Positions 10,586 through 22,140 are shown, counted from the stretch's first letter. The stretch is 64,000 nucleotides of DNA from Euborellia annulipes (GCA_023213315.1 JAKCPI010014226.1:61951-125950), one strand, 5' to 3'. Numbers and translations are program-made. Notes: a model not told the origin generated them from the letters alone.

Positions 10586-10759
10586 ACTTCTCTAGTAGGT
10601 ATTCAAAATAGACGGTTTTTTCTTTTGTAACAGACTAATAGTAGAATTTTTTTACTATGATTTTTGTACGAGTTTTGTTTGCTAGTAATAACAAAATTTT
10701 TAGTTTTATTTTACAAAAATAATGAAAAACTAGGCCACGAAGGGAAATAATGCGCCCCA

Positions 10760-11922
10760 CAGTGGTTCCAAATCACGAAAACGTGGTCAAAAGTCGAAAA
10801 CGTTATTTAATCTCTCTGAAATTCAATATACACAGGTTTTTGAGGTCGCTTATTTCGAATTTGATATTATTTATTTAAAAAAAAAAAAAATATGGCGTTG
10901 CCAATATGAGGAGCTTAAAAAAAATAATTCGATTTCAATAAAAATTGGTATTGGGTGGTTTCCGAGGTCGCGGAGGAGGAAGTGGAATCAGTCAGTGAAA
11001 TTTAAAACTTTAAAATTTTGCCGAAGGCGAGCAATTGCAAAATTTCCAAACAGTGAGCGAGATTAAATTTGATGCATTTGCTCGCTGAAAGCGAGCAAGG
11101 AGGTCCAGGGGGCGCGGCCCCCTGCCCAGTGGGAAAACTATAATATAAAGGATTAATTCAAGTGTGGGGCAGGTTTAATGGCAGTTGCTGCCAAAAATAA
11201 AATCTATATAATATATTATATATTGTTTTAATCAGCCACCACTAACTTGGCCATTGACAAATAAATCTTCCACTATTTAACATAATATAAAGCGCTAGTA
11301 TTTATATTTAAAATGAATAAAATCATTTTGAATCAACCATAAAGAAAGTGTGCAATGCGAGCCTGATAGCGAATTTATGCACTGCCGCGAAAAAAATTGA
11401 ATAAAAAAAAATGTGCAGGTCGGGGCAGCTAATTTTTTAATATTATTAATGAAGAAGGATTACAAAAAGCAGGAAAAGTTGTTTGAGAGTGGGATGTCGT
11501 GGGACTTTTTACTTTTTGTCTTTTGAATTTTGCGATTTCTGAAATGAAAAAAAAAAAATAAGACGTTATTTGAAATGCTCCTATTATTTAACTATCAAAT
11601 TTTATTGCATTTTTTTTACATTGTTGAAATTTAGTTACTTTCAGTCGTTGATTCCATTTGACGAAATTAAAATTACCTAAAGCACAATGAAATGGAAAGC
11701 GATAGAAAAGGATGCTTATTTGCGTTCGGAGAGAGCTCCCGATTGTTGTCAAAAACGCTCAGATTCAAATAGATTTTGAGAGCCAGATAAGTGCATATGA
11801 CTCTCAAAAACGGTCGTTCATAATCGTAAATATATTAATAAAACTATTTAGGGGTTAAAAGTCCCCGAATTTAATCTTTATTTTTGGACTTTTGGCCACG
11901 TTTTTGGGATTTGGAACCACTG
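10760..11922. mobile_element. hAT-like element with CAGTGGTTCCAAAT ends
   Basis: CAGTGGTTCCAAATC at the left and GATTTGGAACCACTG at the right (one base variable in between) form inverted ends. Flanks TGCGCCCCA (10751-10759) and TGCGCCCTA (11923-11931) form a TSD, apparently blurred by slippage in the C run. It holds a Helitron-like G+C-rich block at 11005-11130. No transposase frame survives. Confidence 0.7.
11005..11130 (+). repeat. Helitron-like G+C-rich block, fragment
   Basis: Contains GCCGAAGGCGAGC, GCGAGCAAGGAGGTCC and GGGGGCGCGGCCCCC, the same modules as at 15470-15555. No terminal CTRR was recognised. Confidence 0.45.
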
Positions 11923-11974
11923 TGCGCCCTAATCAAGACTTTTATTTCCTCAAAACTAAATAAACCCTATCCGA

Positions 11975-12010
11975 AGCCGAGCGGTTAGAGAGTTCGGATC
12001 TCAGGCAGTA
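11975..12010 (+). repeat. Condensed tRNA-like SINE head
   Basis: GCCGAGCGGTTAGAG, an A-box-like sequence, joins directly to AGTTCGGATCTCAGGCAG, a B-box-like sequence. The intervening tRNA arms are missing, so this is a deleted SINE head. Confidence 0.35.
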
Positions 12011-12445
12011 TTTTTTTTTTTATTTTAAATAACTTTTGCTTTCTTCGCTAAAAGCCTCGGTAAATGAATATCTAAAATCATGGTTTTGGGTTTTAACAAC
12101 CCCAAATCGCCATTTTTGTGAAAAATCCATTTTTTATTTGGATTTTCCCATCTCTTTTCTATCTATCTATATATATATAAAGACAGATGTGACTGATTGA
12201 CTTACTTACTAGGTGTAAGTGATGACAACACAAGGCCTAAACTATAACACCTATATTATAGGTGTATAGCTAAAGGTAAAATTCAAATTTTTTCACAAAA
12301 ATGGCGATTTGGGTTTCTTAAGGGCCGAAATTCATAAAACCCCGAAATAAATTTGTAGAGGTTCATTTAGGAAAGGTTTTAGCGAAGAAAGCAAATTGAT
12401 AATATCTCATCTCGTTTAAAAGTTATTTAAAATCAAAAATAGGTG
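12010..12445. repeat. Fold-back repeat
   Basis: The arms 12015-12135 and 12288-12435 are inverted copies (CAAATCGCCATTTTTGTG versus CACAAAAATGGCGATTTG; GCTTTCTTCGCTAAAA versus AGCGAAGAAAGC). The loop holds a (TATC)/(TA) tract followed by GACAGATGTGACTGATTGAC, which resembles a Helitron 5' end. The class is unknown. Confidence 0.6.
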
Positions 12446-12516
12446 TTGGCTGTGTCTTCTACACAGCCGGTGGCTTTTTAACGTGACAACGTCTTTTTGC
12501 TTGATTTCAAAATTTT

Positions 12517-12735
12517 TTTTCTCTTACCTATATTGAAATATAAAGAGAGAAAGTACCCCAACAGCACAAAATATTGCAGCAATGTTGCAGAAACATTGCG
12601 AATCTTGGCAACATTGCAGCGGCAATATTCCAAACTAGCAATATTGCTGTTTGAGCTGCAATATTGCATCAATGTTGCCGCAATATTGTCAACATTGAGC
12701 AAGATTGCAATATTCCGTGCTGTGTGGGTATTGTT
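12517..12735 (-). repeat. Family A end hairpin split by a MITE
   Basis: TTTTCTCTTACC ... AAAGAGAGAAAGTA (12520-12555) is the terminal hairpin. After the MITE only TATTG of the expected continuation remains. Confidence 0.5.
12557..12728. mobile_element. Short MITE built of ATATTGC/GCAATGTTGC words
   Basis: The ends are CCCAACAGCACA and TGTGCTGTGTGGG. The interior is an almost continuous run of the words AATATTGC, GCAACATTG and their reverse complements, so either strand can fold in several ways. It sits in a family A hairpin; comparison with intact copies implies a TA duplication. Similar ends are found at 35359-36321 and 47876-47958. Confidence 0.6.
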
Positions 12736-12840
12736 TTTTTTTACTAGTAGTTTGTTTTCATAAATAAACATGTGCAAACATTTTCATTGAAACAATATAT
12801 GACAGGTGTGGCTTTTTTTTTATCCATTAAGAGCGACTTA

Positions 12841-13665
12841 TGCTTAAAAAATGAGGTTTTTCGAGAAAAAAACTAATTTTGGAGTTAATTACTGGGGATT
12901 TTTTTATTTATTCTATTAGAGGTTATCTTTCTTTCTGCACCAAATGACATCTCATTTAATCAGATCTGATTAGCCGTTCGGAATCTACAGGGGTTTAAAT
13001 TTTCGAAAAACGAAATCCCGCCGAGTGCTCTCATGCGGTAAAATGACCTCATATCAAAAAAAAGAAAAAAACACCCCGGGGTATTGAACCACTCTTTCTA
13101 AAACTATATTTAGATTTAATATAGCTTTTATGGTCACGTCGCTATGCGTTGCACAAGTAGGGCTATTTTTCGATATTTTTTTGCCTAAAAAATGAGGTTT
13201 TTCGAGAAAAAACCAATTTTGGAGTTAATTACTCGGGATTTTTTTTATTTATTCTATTAGAGGTTATCTTTCTGCATCAAATGACATCTCATGTAGTCTG
13301 ATCTGATTAGCCGTTCGGAATCTACAGGGGTTTAAATTTTCGAAAAACGAAATCCCGCCGAGTGCTCTCATGCGGTAAAATGACCTCATATCAAAAAAAA
13401 GAAAAAAACACCCCGGGGTATTGAACCACTCTTTCTAAAACTATATTTAGATTTAATATAGCTTTTATGGTCACGTCGCTATGCGTTGCACAAGTAGGGC
13501 TATTTTTCGATATTTTTTTGCCTAAAAAATGAGGTTTTTCGAGAAAAAAACTAATTTTGGAGTTAATTACTGGGGATTGTTTTATTTATTCTATTAGAGG
13601 TTATCTTTCTGCACCAAATGACATCTCATTTAATTAGATCTGATTAGTCGTTCGGAATCTACAGG
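12841..13665 (+). repeat. Tandem repeat, about 340-bp unit, 2.4 copies
   Basis: Units begin at about 12841, 13181 and 13521 with TAAAAAATGAGGTTTTTCG. Each contains GGTCACGTCGCTATGCGTTG near its end (first two units only). The copies are nearly identical apart from a CTTT insertion in unit 1. Confidence 0.8.
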
Positions 13666-14017
13666 GGTTTAAAATTTCAAATTAGAATTTACCGCAGCGC
13701 GGTAAAATAAAATGATAGGGAAAAAATAAATGGTGAAATCTTTAGCTGAAAACTCATTCTTTCTAACCGTATATTCCCCATAATTATACCTCTTAAGACA
13801 GAGGAGTTATTCAAGCTGATAAACTTTTTCTTGCATGCCCCTCTAACATGATTTGTAAGACGTTGTCACGTCAAAATACCCATAAATGACCATTTAGTGC
13901 ATGTAAAATGGGAATTTCGAAAAATCGCTTCTTAAATGACGCTTATGACACAAAAGGACTCTACATGCCAAATTTGAGTGAATTTTTTCGATTTGATAAA
14001 TACTATTTATCAATCCT

Positions 14018-14395
14018 CAAGCAGGCACTGGATTGGAATATTGGATCTCACCAATAGCCCTCAGCTGTGACATTCCGTCCTGTGGAAGGGACGTAAAGAA
14101 GATTCCCTCTCAGCGAAAGGATTAGGCTACACGCCGGAGCTGAGGGAGTCCCTCCGCAACTAGGACATAGCATAGAAGAGGTTGGATAAAAGGAATCGGG
14201 TGGAACCAGAAATAAGGATCACTTCACTAGCTAGAAATTAATGCAGAAGGAGGAGTTAGAGATAGGAAATAAATGTAATTGCTGGTAGATGGCTAGGACC
14301 AGAGGCCTGTTGGGTTTGAGGTGTGTGTCTTCGTGCACGGAAGCACCTCGGGTAAATAAACGGAGATCCCGATAGGAATTTCAAATAATAATAAT
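14018..14395 (+). mobile_element. SINE3 (family C), 5'-truncated
   Basis: Contains CGTCCTGTGGAAGGGACGTA, GGAGTCCCTCCG, GGTTGGATAAAAGG and GGGTTTGAGGTGTGTGTC, and ends in an (AAT)n tail. Flanked by ATCAATCCT at 14009-14017 and 14396-14404, a 9-bp TSD. Full-length relatives at 21271 and 59963 have a tRNA-like head. Confidence 0.75.
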
Positions 14396-14404
14396 CAATC
14401 CTGT

Positions 14405-15059
14405 GCTGGTTTATATTCTTCATCCGGTTCTTTCCTTTCGACAAATTTCTATCATAATTAAAATATACTTATATGAAAGTTCATTAAGCAATTTATATTT
14501 AATTAAAAGTAGTAGAGAATTAATCAAATTTATTTTTACTTTAGACATACTAGTAGAAATAAAGACACTAAAAATTAGAGATAGGAACACACACACACAA
14601 AGAATGATTTTTTTTCTTTCTTTCTATCTTTTCCTACCACACATTTTAGTTTTTCTCCCTTTGCTGTCTTTCTCTTATAATGAATTGGCTGTGGAACATA
14701 TTACGACGAGTTAACTACAATTTCCCAGGCCATCTTTAAACGAGAGAAATTCACCTCCTAATCCAATAGCCCAAGTCTTTTGCCCCGAAAAGGGCATGAA
14801 AAGGGGGAATCGGTCACGACAACTCGATTACTCGCCACCTAAAATGCAGTCTTTAGTCGAATTGTGCTGAACTGCAACCCAAAAAAAAAGAAAAAGAAAA
14901 ATGGCGACTTATCCGCAATGTAATTAAATAAATTACCTCTAACATGTTTCGTCTCTGATAATTAAATTGATTTAAAAAGAAATAGAAATATAAAAACGTT
15001 TTAACGGGGTTCTTGGGAGTAAAATGTGTGAAATTATTAAAGAAGTATAAATTCAATTA
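14405..15059. other. No recognised features
   Basis: AT-rich DNA with a CA run near 14590. No gene or repeat recognised. Confidence 0.5.
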
Positions 15060-15555
15060 TCTATATACTGTAGACCTATATAAAAATAAAATGGGAAAAA
15101 TGTATGTAAGCATGCATGTATATGTTCTATAGAAATTCACAATTTTCAATGAATCTATTTGAAATTAAGTATACATATAGTACATGGACCAGGGATTAAC
15201 GTAGTAATAATTTGAATCTCTTAAGTATTTTGGAAAATTAATTATAATCAAATTTCTTCAATATGGGAACACAAAATCAACAAGTTGGCTTGGAAATTAG
15301 AGAGCGTCATTTGTACTCTGTGACCAGCTTTCTGGTTATACAACTAGGCGCTGTGGGAGGAGCAGCAGTTGAAAAAAAGAAGAGAGCACGCTTACGACTG
15401 TTCCTTCAAACATCCTAGACATCTTAACACTTGCATTGCAACAAGAAATATCCCAAATTGGGAATAAACTTGCTCGCCGAAGGCGAGCAAGGGGTCCAGT
15501 GGGCGCAGCCCCCTGGCTAGGCGTAAAGCCCGCCGAAGGCGGGCTTTGCGACTAG
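15060..15555 (+). mobile_element. Helitron-like non-autonomous element
   Basis: The proposed 5' end is A|TCTATATAC followed by TATATAAAAATAAAATGG and ATGTATGTAAGCATGCATG, typical of animal Helitron starts. The 3' end has a 23-base hairpin, AAAGCCCGCC-GAA-GGCGGGCTTT, and then CTAG|T at 15552-15556. No Rep/helicase coding sequence. The 3' end is well supported, the 5' end less so. Confidence 0.55.
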
Positions 15556-15879
15556 TAGAATATAACAACAAAAAGGTTGTGGGTTTTTTTTATAGGTTAT
15601 GGTTTAAGATCTAAAAATGATGTTGATAAAAAATCGTGGGTTTGAGAAAATCGAAATAATTAATTATTGGGATTTTGATAAAAGTATGTAGGAGGATGTT
15701 ATAAATATAAAATTTATATAAATTTTTAAAATTGAAAAAAACCAAAACACCCAAACACAAAAACCAAAAGAAGAATTGAAAAATTTTGGATTAGGGGAAA
15801 AGAGATAAAATTCGAATAGAGATATATATATATAATATATAAGGAGAAAAAAAATATATATATTCTCTGGGTATATCGA

Positions 15880-15965
15880 GGTCCTTCATTTGGTGTCCAA
15901 ATGATTTAAATAAATTCACGAACTGCCTGGGCCCGAACCCACTCCCCTAGTCTATAGATTATCAT
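15880..15965 (-). repeat. Old SINE1-related fragment
   Basis: CATTTGGTGTCCAAATGATTT and CTGCCTGGGCCCGAACCC correspond to the SINE1 body and B-box on the minus strand. Confidence 0.45.
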
Positions 15966-16719
15966 AGTGGTAGTGGCAGGGGAAAAGGCTTTGCCTTCCA
16001 TCTACCCTAATGTAGAGAATCTGAGGTTTGGTTGGTAGGATCATTTATGGAAAGACCAACTTTAGATAGGATTTCGGGAATTCCAAGACTGGCCGGACTT
16101 TAAATAAAGATTAAAATCTTTTAATGAATTCCCGATTATTTTTTTTTTTTGTTTAATGGTTTACATTTAATTAAAATTTTTTTCTCTATTAAAAAAAAAA
16201 AAATTATTATTTTTGTTTTTATCCTGGGAGATTTAAATAAATTAACGAATAAATTGGAATTACTTTCAAAATAAGAAGTGTCAAGTAGTGTTTTCTCTCT
16301 TTTAAGGGTCTTATAAAAAGAGATTAGATTTTGGGGTCGGTGCTTCGGTGTAATTAACAGCTCTAAGATGGCTCTAGAACATCCTTGATGGAACATTTCT
16401 TGCTTATCCAAATCCCTGAGGAAAATCTCAGAGAGGCAAAACGAAAGAAAAAGGCCGGAGAGAAAATGACTTTGCTTACAAAATAAATAAATTACCTACT
16501 TATTAATATTACAAAATTTAATAAAATTTATATTATAATATTAAGCTTATTAAGCTTATAATTAAAATATATAGGCCTATAGTTTTAAATTCGTTTAAAA
16601 ATAGTTTAAAGACTTTTTCGTAACGCTATTTATTAGTTTATGTTAATTATATAAATAAATTCGGAGTACTGCGATTTCAATTTAATTTTAACGAAATTTT
16701 TAGTTAAGTCCAGTAAATT
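15966..16719. other. AT-rich DNA without recognised features
   Basis: Homopolymer runs near 16140 and 16192. No feature supported. Confidence 0.5.
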
Positions 16720-17223
16720 AACAATCAAACACACATAAACGAGTAGATCTATTCTTGGACTGCTGAAGAGGTGTTATTTTCAAAGAAGACAAAACAATTT
16801 AAAAATTATCTTGATTTATTTTCAGAGTATTTTGGCTTGGCTGACAAGTATGCGTAATTGGACTTGTTTCGGCTAACAACACTTTCAACACTTTTAGTTA
16901 AGAGGTAATACTGAATTATTTATTTATGTATATTGAGAATCTTTGATCTCGTTTTTGTTACAAAAACCTGAAAAATGAGAAAGATGTCATGTTGATTTAT
17001 TTGTTATATAAAAATTGTAATTGTATTATTGTAATTGCAGTTCATGGCTCTGATGACGGCGTTTTTTAGCCGAAACAGGTCCAATTGCGCATACTTGTCA
17101 GCCAAGCCAAAATACTCTGAAAATAAATCAAGATAATTTTTTAAATTGTTTTGTCTTCTTTGAAAATAACACCTCTTCAGCTGTCCAAGAATATATCTAC
17201 TCGTTTATGTGTGTTTGATTGTT
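16720..17223. repeat. Inverted repeat with hammerhead-type motif (pair P3)
   Basis: The arms 16720-16890 and about 17062-17223 match over about 160 bp, sharing ACACATAAACGAGTAGAT and TTGGCTTGGCTGACAAGTATGCG as inverted copies with small indels. The inner edges carry the ribozyme motif in the right arm and only GCCGAAAC in the left. Confidence 0.7.
17045..17090 (+). ncRNA. Hammerhead-like motif, P3 right arm
   Basis: CTGATGA, CGGC-loop-GCC, GAAAC, AG, GTCC. The catalytic boxes are intact, but flanking helix I pairing is not evident, so it is probably a decayed ribozyme. Confidence 0.4.
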
Positions 17224-17575
17224 CAATTTAATGTAATAATGTAGATGTTTGGAAGTATAAAATTATATTTGGTATAGGCGTGGGGTCTAAAAGTCTTTAG
17301 AGAACTAAAAAGACCTAAAACAAATTAAAAAAAAAACAATTTATATTAGATTATATTTTTTTATAAGATTACAAAGAAAGTTGTATTTATGCCTACAAGA
17401 TGAACTGACAACTTCAAGAAGTTTTTTGGATGACTTCATTGAACAAACAAGAAATTCTAACTTGTGGTAAGTGAAAAACAATTCACGAATTAGGCCAAAA
17501 TATGGACCGTAACTTAAATTAGATTTTTTTGTATCCAGTTAAATAAAAAAATTGGGGTAGGGCAAGTTTTATTTA
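17224..17575. other. No recognised features
   Basis: AT-rich DNA. Nothing supported. Confidence 0.5.
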
Positions 17576-17698
17576 ATAATATAATAAAACCCCTCTTAAC
17601 CGGCCTGGTCAGGACCGAGATCCTGCCCGGATACCGTTTAGCCGGTTAATCCGAGGTTTCTATGAAAAATTGATTTTCATTCATTTTCATCAGACTTT

Positions 17699-17957
17699 TT
17701 TACTTTCTCTTACCTATGTATATATGTAATATATATATAGAGAGAAAGTATTGGATTCATGTCAAAAATTCGATGTCGAGATTTTGATGGATCTTCACGT
17801 TTTGAGGTCCCCTGAATCCAAAAAAGTGGTTTTCGCGACATGGTGGTCTGTCTGTCTGTCTGTATGTGTGTGTGTCTGTGTGCACAGTACACAACTTTCG
17901 ATTACCGAAGGTAAGAGAAAGTTGTGTGCTGTGCGCCAGTCACACCAGATTTTCATT
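17699..17957 (-). repeat. Family A copy with internal deletion
   Basis: The end hairpin (TTTACTTTCTCTTACC ...) is joined through the GTCTGTCTGTCTGTATG microsatellite directly to the first hairpin (17881-17957). Both terminal hairpins are complete but the roughly 450-bp middle is missing. It shows that the two hairpins travel as one element. Confidence 0.8.
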
Positions 17958-18089
17958 TTCCTAACTCGCTCATTTTTGTTTGAAAGATCTCAACCCTATG
18001 TAGTAGAAAAATAGACCGGGAAGCAAACGAGTAAACAAACTCGGCAACTCCTTCCCCCTTCTTCTTCACTATCTGAACGAATATATTGC

Positions 18090-18327
18090 CAGGGCCGGAT
18101 CTAGGGGGGGGGGCAGTGGGTGCACGTGCCCCGGGCGGCAGATATCAGGGGGCGGCAAATTTTGCGTCTCTAAAAAAAAGGTAAAATATTTTTTCGGACG
18201 GGAAAATTTGGTTCCGCGAAAAAAAAAAAAAAATTTCGCAGAAAAATTTGTGAGATCGGGGAAAATTTTAAGGAGGGGGCGGCAAATTAAATTTTGCCCC
18301 CTAAAAAATCTCCTAGTTCCGGCCCTG
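18090..18327. mobile_element. hAT-like MITE with CAGGGCCGGATCTAGG ends
   Basis: CAGGGCCGGATCTAGG on the left, CCTAGTTCCGGCCCTG on the right. The exact 8-bp TSD TATATTGC lies at 18082-18089 and 18328-18335. It is 238 bp long with poly-G next to the left terminus. No coding capacity. Confidence 0.88.
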
Positions 18328-18505
18328 TATATTGCACAATGTTGGACAACACAGTTTAATTAAAATACAAAAAAAGTAATTTATATATAATATATGTAAT
18401 AATAAAAATAATGTATGATAAATATATGTAATTTATAATACGGATGGGATAGGCCGGTTAATCCGAGAGCGGATAATAGGAGTTTTCCTATATTATTATA
18501 TTATA

Positions 18506-19042
18506 GGTCTAATATTAATAGTAGCTATAATGATCCGAGAGAGTTTACCTTTAAATTTTAAATAACAAATATACGAGACGATGCTTTTTTCCGTTCACTA
18601 GAATTTTCAATGTTTATTTATATGGAGAGAAAAAAAAAGGTAAATTATTTTCAAATAATTTGATTTTTCGGTCAATTTGAAATCGAAGAGTAAAAGTTAA
18701 TCCCAAGAGTGGGTGGAGCCTCGATGGTTGTGAATTGAAGAAGGGAAATAAGATAATATTTTTGGGCGGAGGCGGCGAGTCACGCGCGGGGGACCATCAT
18801 TTGTCATGGCTCCACAAAATTGCCTGCGATTCGCGAAGATCACCCCGGGAATGAATTGAGCCCCCGGGATCGGATAAAATTAATTCTTCATTCAAAGCCA
18901 ACCAACCTCTCGTCTCGATGACAATTCTTTTTTTTTCATATGAGATAGGAAATAAATATAGAATGGTAGAAACGTTGGATTTTAACTCTCATTGTGAAGG
19001 GGGATAAAATAGGTAGCTACATAATATGAGTAAGCTATGTAC

Positions 19043-19077
<35 letters not shown>

Positions 19078-19540
19078 CATCTCTAAATTGAATTTTTGAA
19101 TGTAGAGGTGAGAGATCAGACAATAAAAGACGATACGATCAAAGTGAAAATTTTATAATCAATTTTAAGTAAAATAAATATTAGTAATTAATCGATCAAT
19201 AAATCCCGGGACTAATCAACAGATCGTCCCAGAATTTGGTGTGATCAAATAACTTTCACTTTTCTTGATGATGTTCTCCAGTTTTTCGTTATCTTATTAT
19301 ATTGAAGGAAGGATAAACAATAATAACGAATGTAATTTGGAAATCATTTATTCTCTGGGCTATCAATTTTAGTACGAAAGGACCATCTATAGGTCCCTTA
19401 AATTGTGCTAAGTTTAAATACATGTCAGTAATGTTCAGTATTTATTATGAATTTTATTATTCGAAATATACAGTATACCTGTTACATAAATATATGTATG
19501 CTACATATGTAACAGGTATATTTTACATATATATCTATAG
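18506..19540. other. Apparently single-copy DNA with a G+C-richer patch
   Basis: The interval 18700-18870 is markedly less AT-rich (GGCGGAGGCGGCGAGTCACG, CACCCCGGGAATG) and matches no repeat here. It could be a host regulatory segment or exon, but no supported reading frame exists. Poly-T of about 28 lies at 19045-19073. Confidence 0.35.
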
Positions 19541-19544
19541 GTAT

Positions 19545-19695
19545 ATATGTAAAATATGGTATATATTTTGGTCTGACGTCTATTGAAAAGAGGAAGGGAC
19601 AGACATTTAAAGAACTGAAAGACTGCCTGTCCCAGCTTGGGCAGCTCGTGGTCGCTATCCACGTACCCACAAGATGTGGGCCCCTGAGCAATACA
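19545..19695 (-). repeat. Repeat family E, copy 1
   Basis: On the minus strand: CAGGGGCCCACATCTTGTGG, GTACGTGGATAGCGACCACG, CCAAGCTGGGACAGGCAG. A second copy with the same order lies at 23730-23900. Affinity unknown; possibly a pol III-type repeat. Confidence 0.5.
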
Positions 19696-19699
19696 TTTA

Positions 19700-20520
19700 T
19701 TTAATCACCTAACCGTTCACCAGCATGTTCATCTCCATTAACTGATTTATATCTAAAACATATGGGTTTTTTCAAGTTTTTGTAGACTGTGATTCAAGCT
19801 ACAAATAATTTGATATCAATTTTGAATATTAGTAGGTATAAATTCTTCGATGGAGAGTAATTTTCCCTTTCTGAAAGATCTGCATCCCATTTAACAAATC
19901 TGTAATTTGAGCATTTGGGTTATAGTTCAGTAAAAAAAAAAAAAAAAATTGATTCATGGACCTTTTTGTATCCTTAACTTCCTATTGATAAAAAGACAAA
20001 TTACTCGACATCTAAAAAAATTTCCTTAAAATTTGTGGTATTCTTAATAATTAGCCATCAACATGAAAAACACTTTAACCAATATCTATTGAGAGAAGCT
20101 CGTATACGAAAATACGTAAATATATTTACAGGTAATGGGGAAAGCTAAAATCTTTTTTTTTTTTTTAAGGGAAGCAGGAAAAAAAAAGAATGGCAATAAA
20201 TATAATTTTGCCTTAGTGTCCTAGTTAAAAATACCAACAAAACTTTAGTTTTGTTTAATGTTATTTTTATTTGCCAGCTAGGCATTTAAGTGAAGTGGAA
20301 AAGTCCTTCCATCACTGAATTCACAACCGACTGGGCTATAATAGCCTAAGTTGAAGTTGGGTACTTTTTACTCGAAATGATCTCTCGTAAATTAACTACG
20401 CTAGTAAACTTTAAACCTGAGAAAGGTGTTCCCTATTAATAAAATATTTTAGAGATAAAATATTAATTAATAATTTCAAAGAGGGAAAATATAAGTAAAT
20501 GCCAATTGGGATGTAAATAA
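19700..20520. other. AT-rich DNA without recognised features
   Basis: Nothing supported beyond short A and T runs. Confidence 0.5.
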
Positions 20521-20860
20521 GGGAGGTTGGAGTGTCCATTAGTTGTCAGGCAGGCAGGCAGGCGGTGTGCTCCGGTTCCGGTGCCGTTTGTTACCGCCTT
20601 GGTCCGTTGCACGCGCCGTGCATCAAGGGCAGAGACAAGCCCTCGTTTGAGCCCCCCCCCCGGGGACTTTGCCCCTCTCGACAGCCCCCTCGGGGGCTCT
20701 CATCCACATCTTAATCTGACCCCCGTCTGATTTACCACTTGGGTTCTACTAGCGAACGCCTAACGCCTCTCGTACCGGTTCGTCGCCTTTTTAACAGACG
20801 GCTAATTACCAAACGACACAAACACCCGATCTCTAGAACTGGAAGAGCAGGGAAAAATTA
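20521..20860. other. G+C-rich island, possibly single copy
   Basis: Begins with (GGCA)n at 20549-20564 and is rich in CpG (CCGGTTCCGGTGCCG, GCACGCGCCGTGC). It contains C and G runs at 20651-20665. It matches no repeat in the window. Short frames overlap in several phases, so none is credible as a gene. It could be a promoter-type CpG cluster or an unrecognised element. Confidence 0.3.
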
Positions 20861-21054
20861 GCTATTGATCTAGAAGAAAAATGTTTCCAATTGCAAAATA
20901 AAACAGGATAAAATGGCTATTTATAAAAAAATAGTGGGAGGGTTTAAAAAAATGCAATCTTTTTATATATGCTTTTATTGCAATATAATATTTAAAATAA
21001 ATTGTGAATGCTTGGTGTGGTATATTTTATAGTCTATGTAGGGAGGGAGTAGAA

Positions 21055-21869
21055 TTTTAATTTGAAATTCCTACCGGGATCCCCCTTTATTTACCCGAGA
21101 TGCTTCCGTGAACGAAGACACACACCTCAAACTCAACCGACCTTCCGGCACTCGTAAAGTTACATTATTTCCTATCTTTAACTCCTCCCCCTGCGTTCGT
21201 TTCTAGCTAATGAACTAATCCTTATTTCTGGTTCCACTCATTTTCTTTTATCAAGCCTTCTCTATGCTGGGGGCTACCTGGTGTAGCAGGCTATGATGTC
21301 GGCTTCTATAGAGAAGATCCCTGTTCAAATACTAGGCGTGCGGGATTTTTTGATTAAATAAAAATATTTATTTAATGTAAATAATCCTCAAGCAGTCAGA
21401 GGATTGGAATTGGGCCTCATCACATAGCCCCCAGGCAACTCCACGAGGAGAGGGAGTTGTGTGACTTCCCGTCCTGTGGAAGGGACATAAAGAAGATTCC
21501 CTCTCAGTGATGCATTCTTCGAAAGGAGTAGGCTACACGCCCATGCTGAGGGAGTCCCTCCTCAAACTAGGACATCTTCCCTAGCATAGAAGAGGTTGGA
21601 TAAAAGGACACGGATGGAAAAAGAAATAAGGATCAGTTCACTAGCTAGAACTGAACGCAGGAGGAGAAGTTAGAGATAGGAAATAATGTAACTTCACGTG
21701 GTGCCGGTAGATGCCGGCCAGAGACCAGTTGGGTTTGAGGTGTGTGTCTTCGTGCACGAAAGCACGGCGGGTAAATAAACGGGGATGCCGATAGAAATTT
21801 CAAATATTAATAATAATAATCCTCTATGTTAGGGAGGATATCCTAGTTTGAGAAGGGACTCCCTCAGGA
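21055..21869 (-). mobile_element. SINE3 copy split by a second SINE3
   Basis: Segments 21055-21270 and 21822-21869 are minus-strand SINE3 that join when the plus-strand SINE at 21271-21820 is removed. Confidence 0.7.
21271..21820 (+). mobile_element. SINE3 (family C), long copy
   Basis: Starts with the tRNA-like head CTACCTGGTGTAGCAGGCTA with a B-box-like CTGTTCAAATACTA. It continues through the body and ends in (AAT)n. The duplicated target is CTCTATGCTGG (21260-21270) and CTCTATGTTAG (21822-21832). It sits inside an older SINE3 on the other strand. Confidence 0.75.
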
Positions 21870-21924
21870 CAGAGAGAAAGTAGAATAAAGCGGCCACTAA
21901 ATGTGGAAAAATAAAAATCAAATT

Positions 21925-21966
21925 TTGCTGACATTTCGAGTGCTTGTCGCCATCATCTTCAGAAAC
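21925..21966 (-). ncRNA. Hammerhead-like motif, solitary (P4)
   Basis: On the minus strand: CTGAAGA, a long imperfect stem II region, GAAAT-GTC. No inverted partner was found nearby. GAAAT-GTC would give a G-U in place of the usual C-G. It is likely a decayed PLE end. Confidence 0.35.
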
Positions 21967-22140
21967 AAATAGGTTGGTTGACATAATAATATAGTTCTAT
22001 CTCCTTTTCGAAATTATGGTTAATAATTTCAATTCGTCTGGGAAATTTTTCATTTGAAGGAAGAATAAAAATTTTTATATTTTTATTCTGTTTGTATAGG
22101 CAATGGCATCGAGATTCCTCAAAAATAAATAAGATCAGTA

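Larger units (their letters stand above)
12472..13882. mobile_element. DNA-transposon-like element with ACGTGACAACGTCTT inverted ends
   Basis: The left end has TTTTTAACGTGACAACGTCTT and the right end AAGACGTTGTCACGTCAAAA. I saw no convincing TSD. Inside are a family A fragment interrupted by a MITE, and 2.4 tandem copies of a 340-bp unit. The superfamily is unassigned. Confidence 0.45.
17580..18500. mobile_element. pogo/Tigger-like element, interrupted
   Basis: The left end is AATAAAACCCCTCTTAACCGG. The right end reads GGCCGGTTAATCCGAGAGCGGATAATAGGAGTTTTCC, which I split here into GGCCGGTTAATCCG and GGATAATAGGAGTTTTCC. As inverted ends these resemble the 'CTCTTAACCGG' termini of pogo-like elements. 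Left and right flanks are TA-rich, so a TA duplication cannot be verified. Two later insertions lie inside. Confidence 0.4.

Noticed and set aside
20527..20730. Overlapping 60-67 codon frames in the G+C-rich island
   Set aside because: Two phases are open at once over the same bases, a usual by-product of low stop-codon frequency in G+C-rich DNA; no motif.
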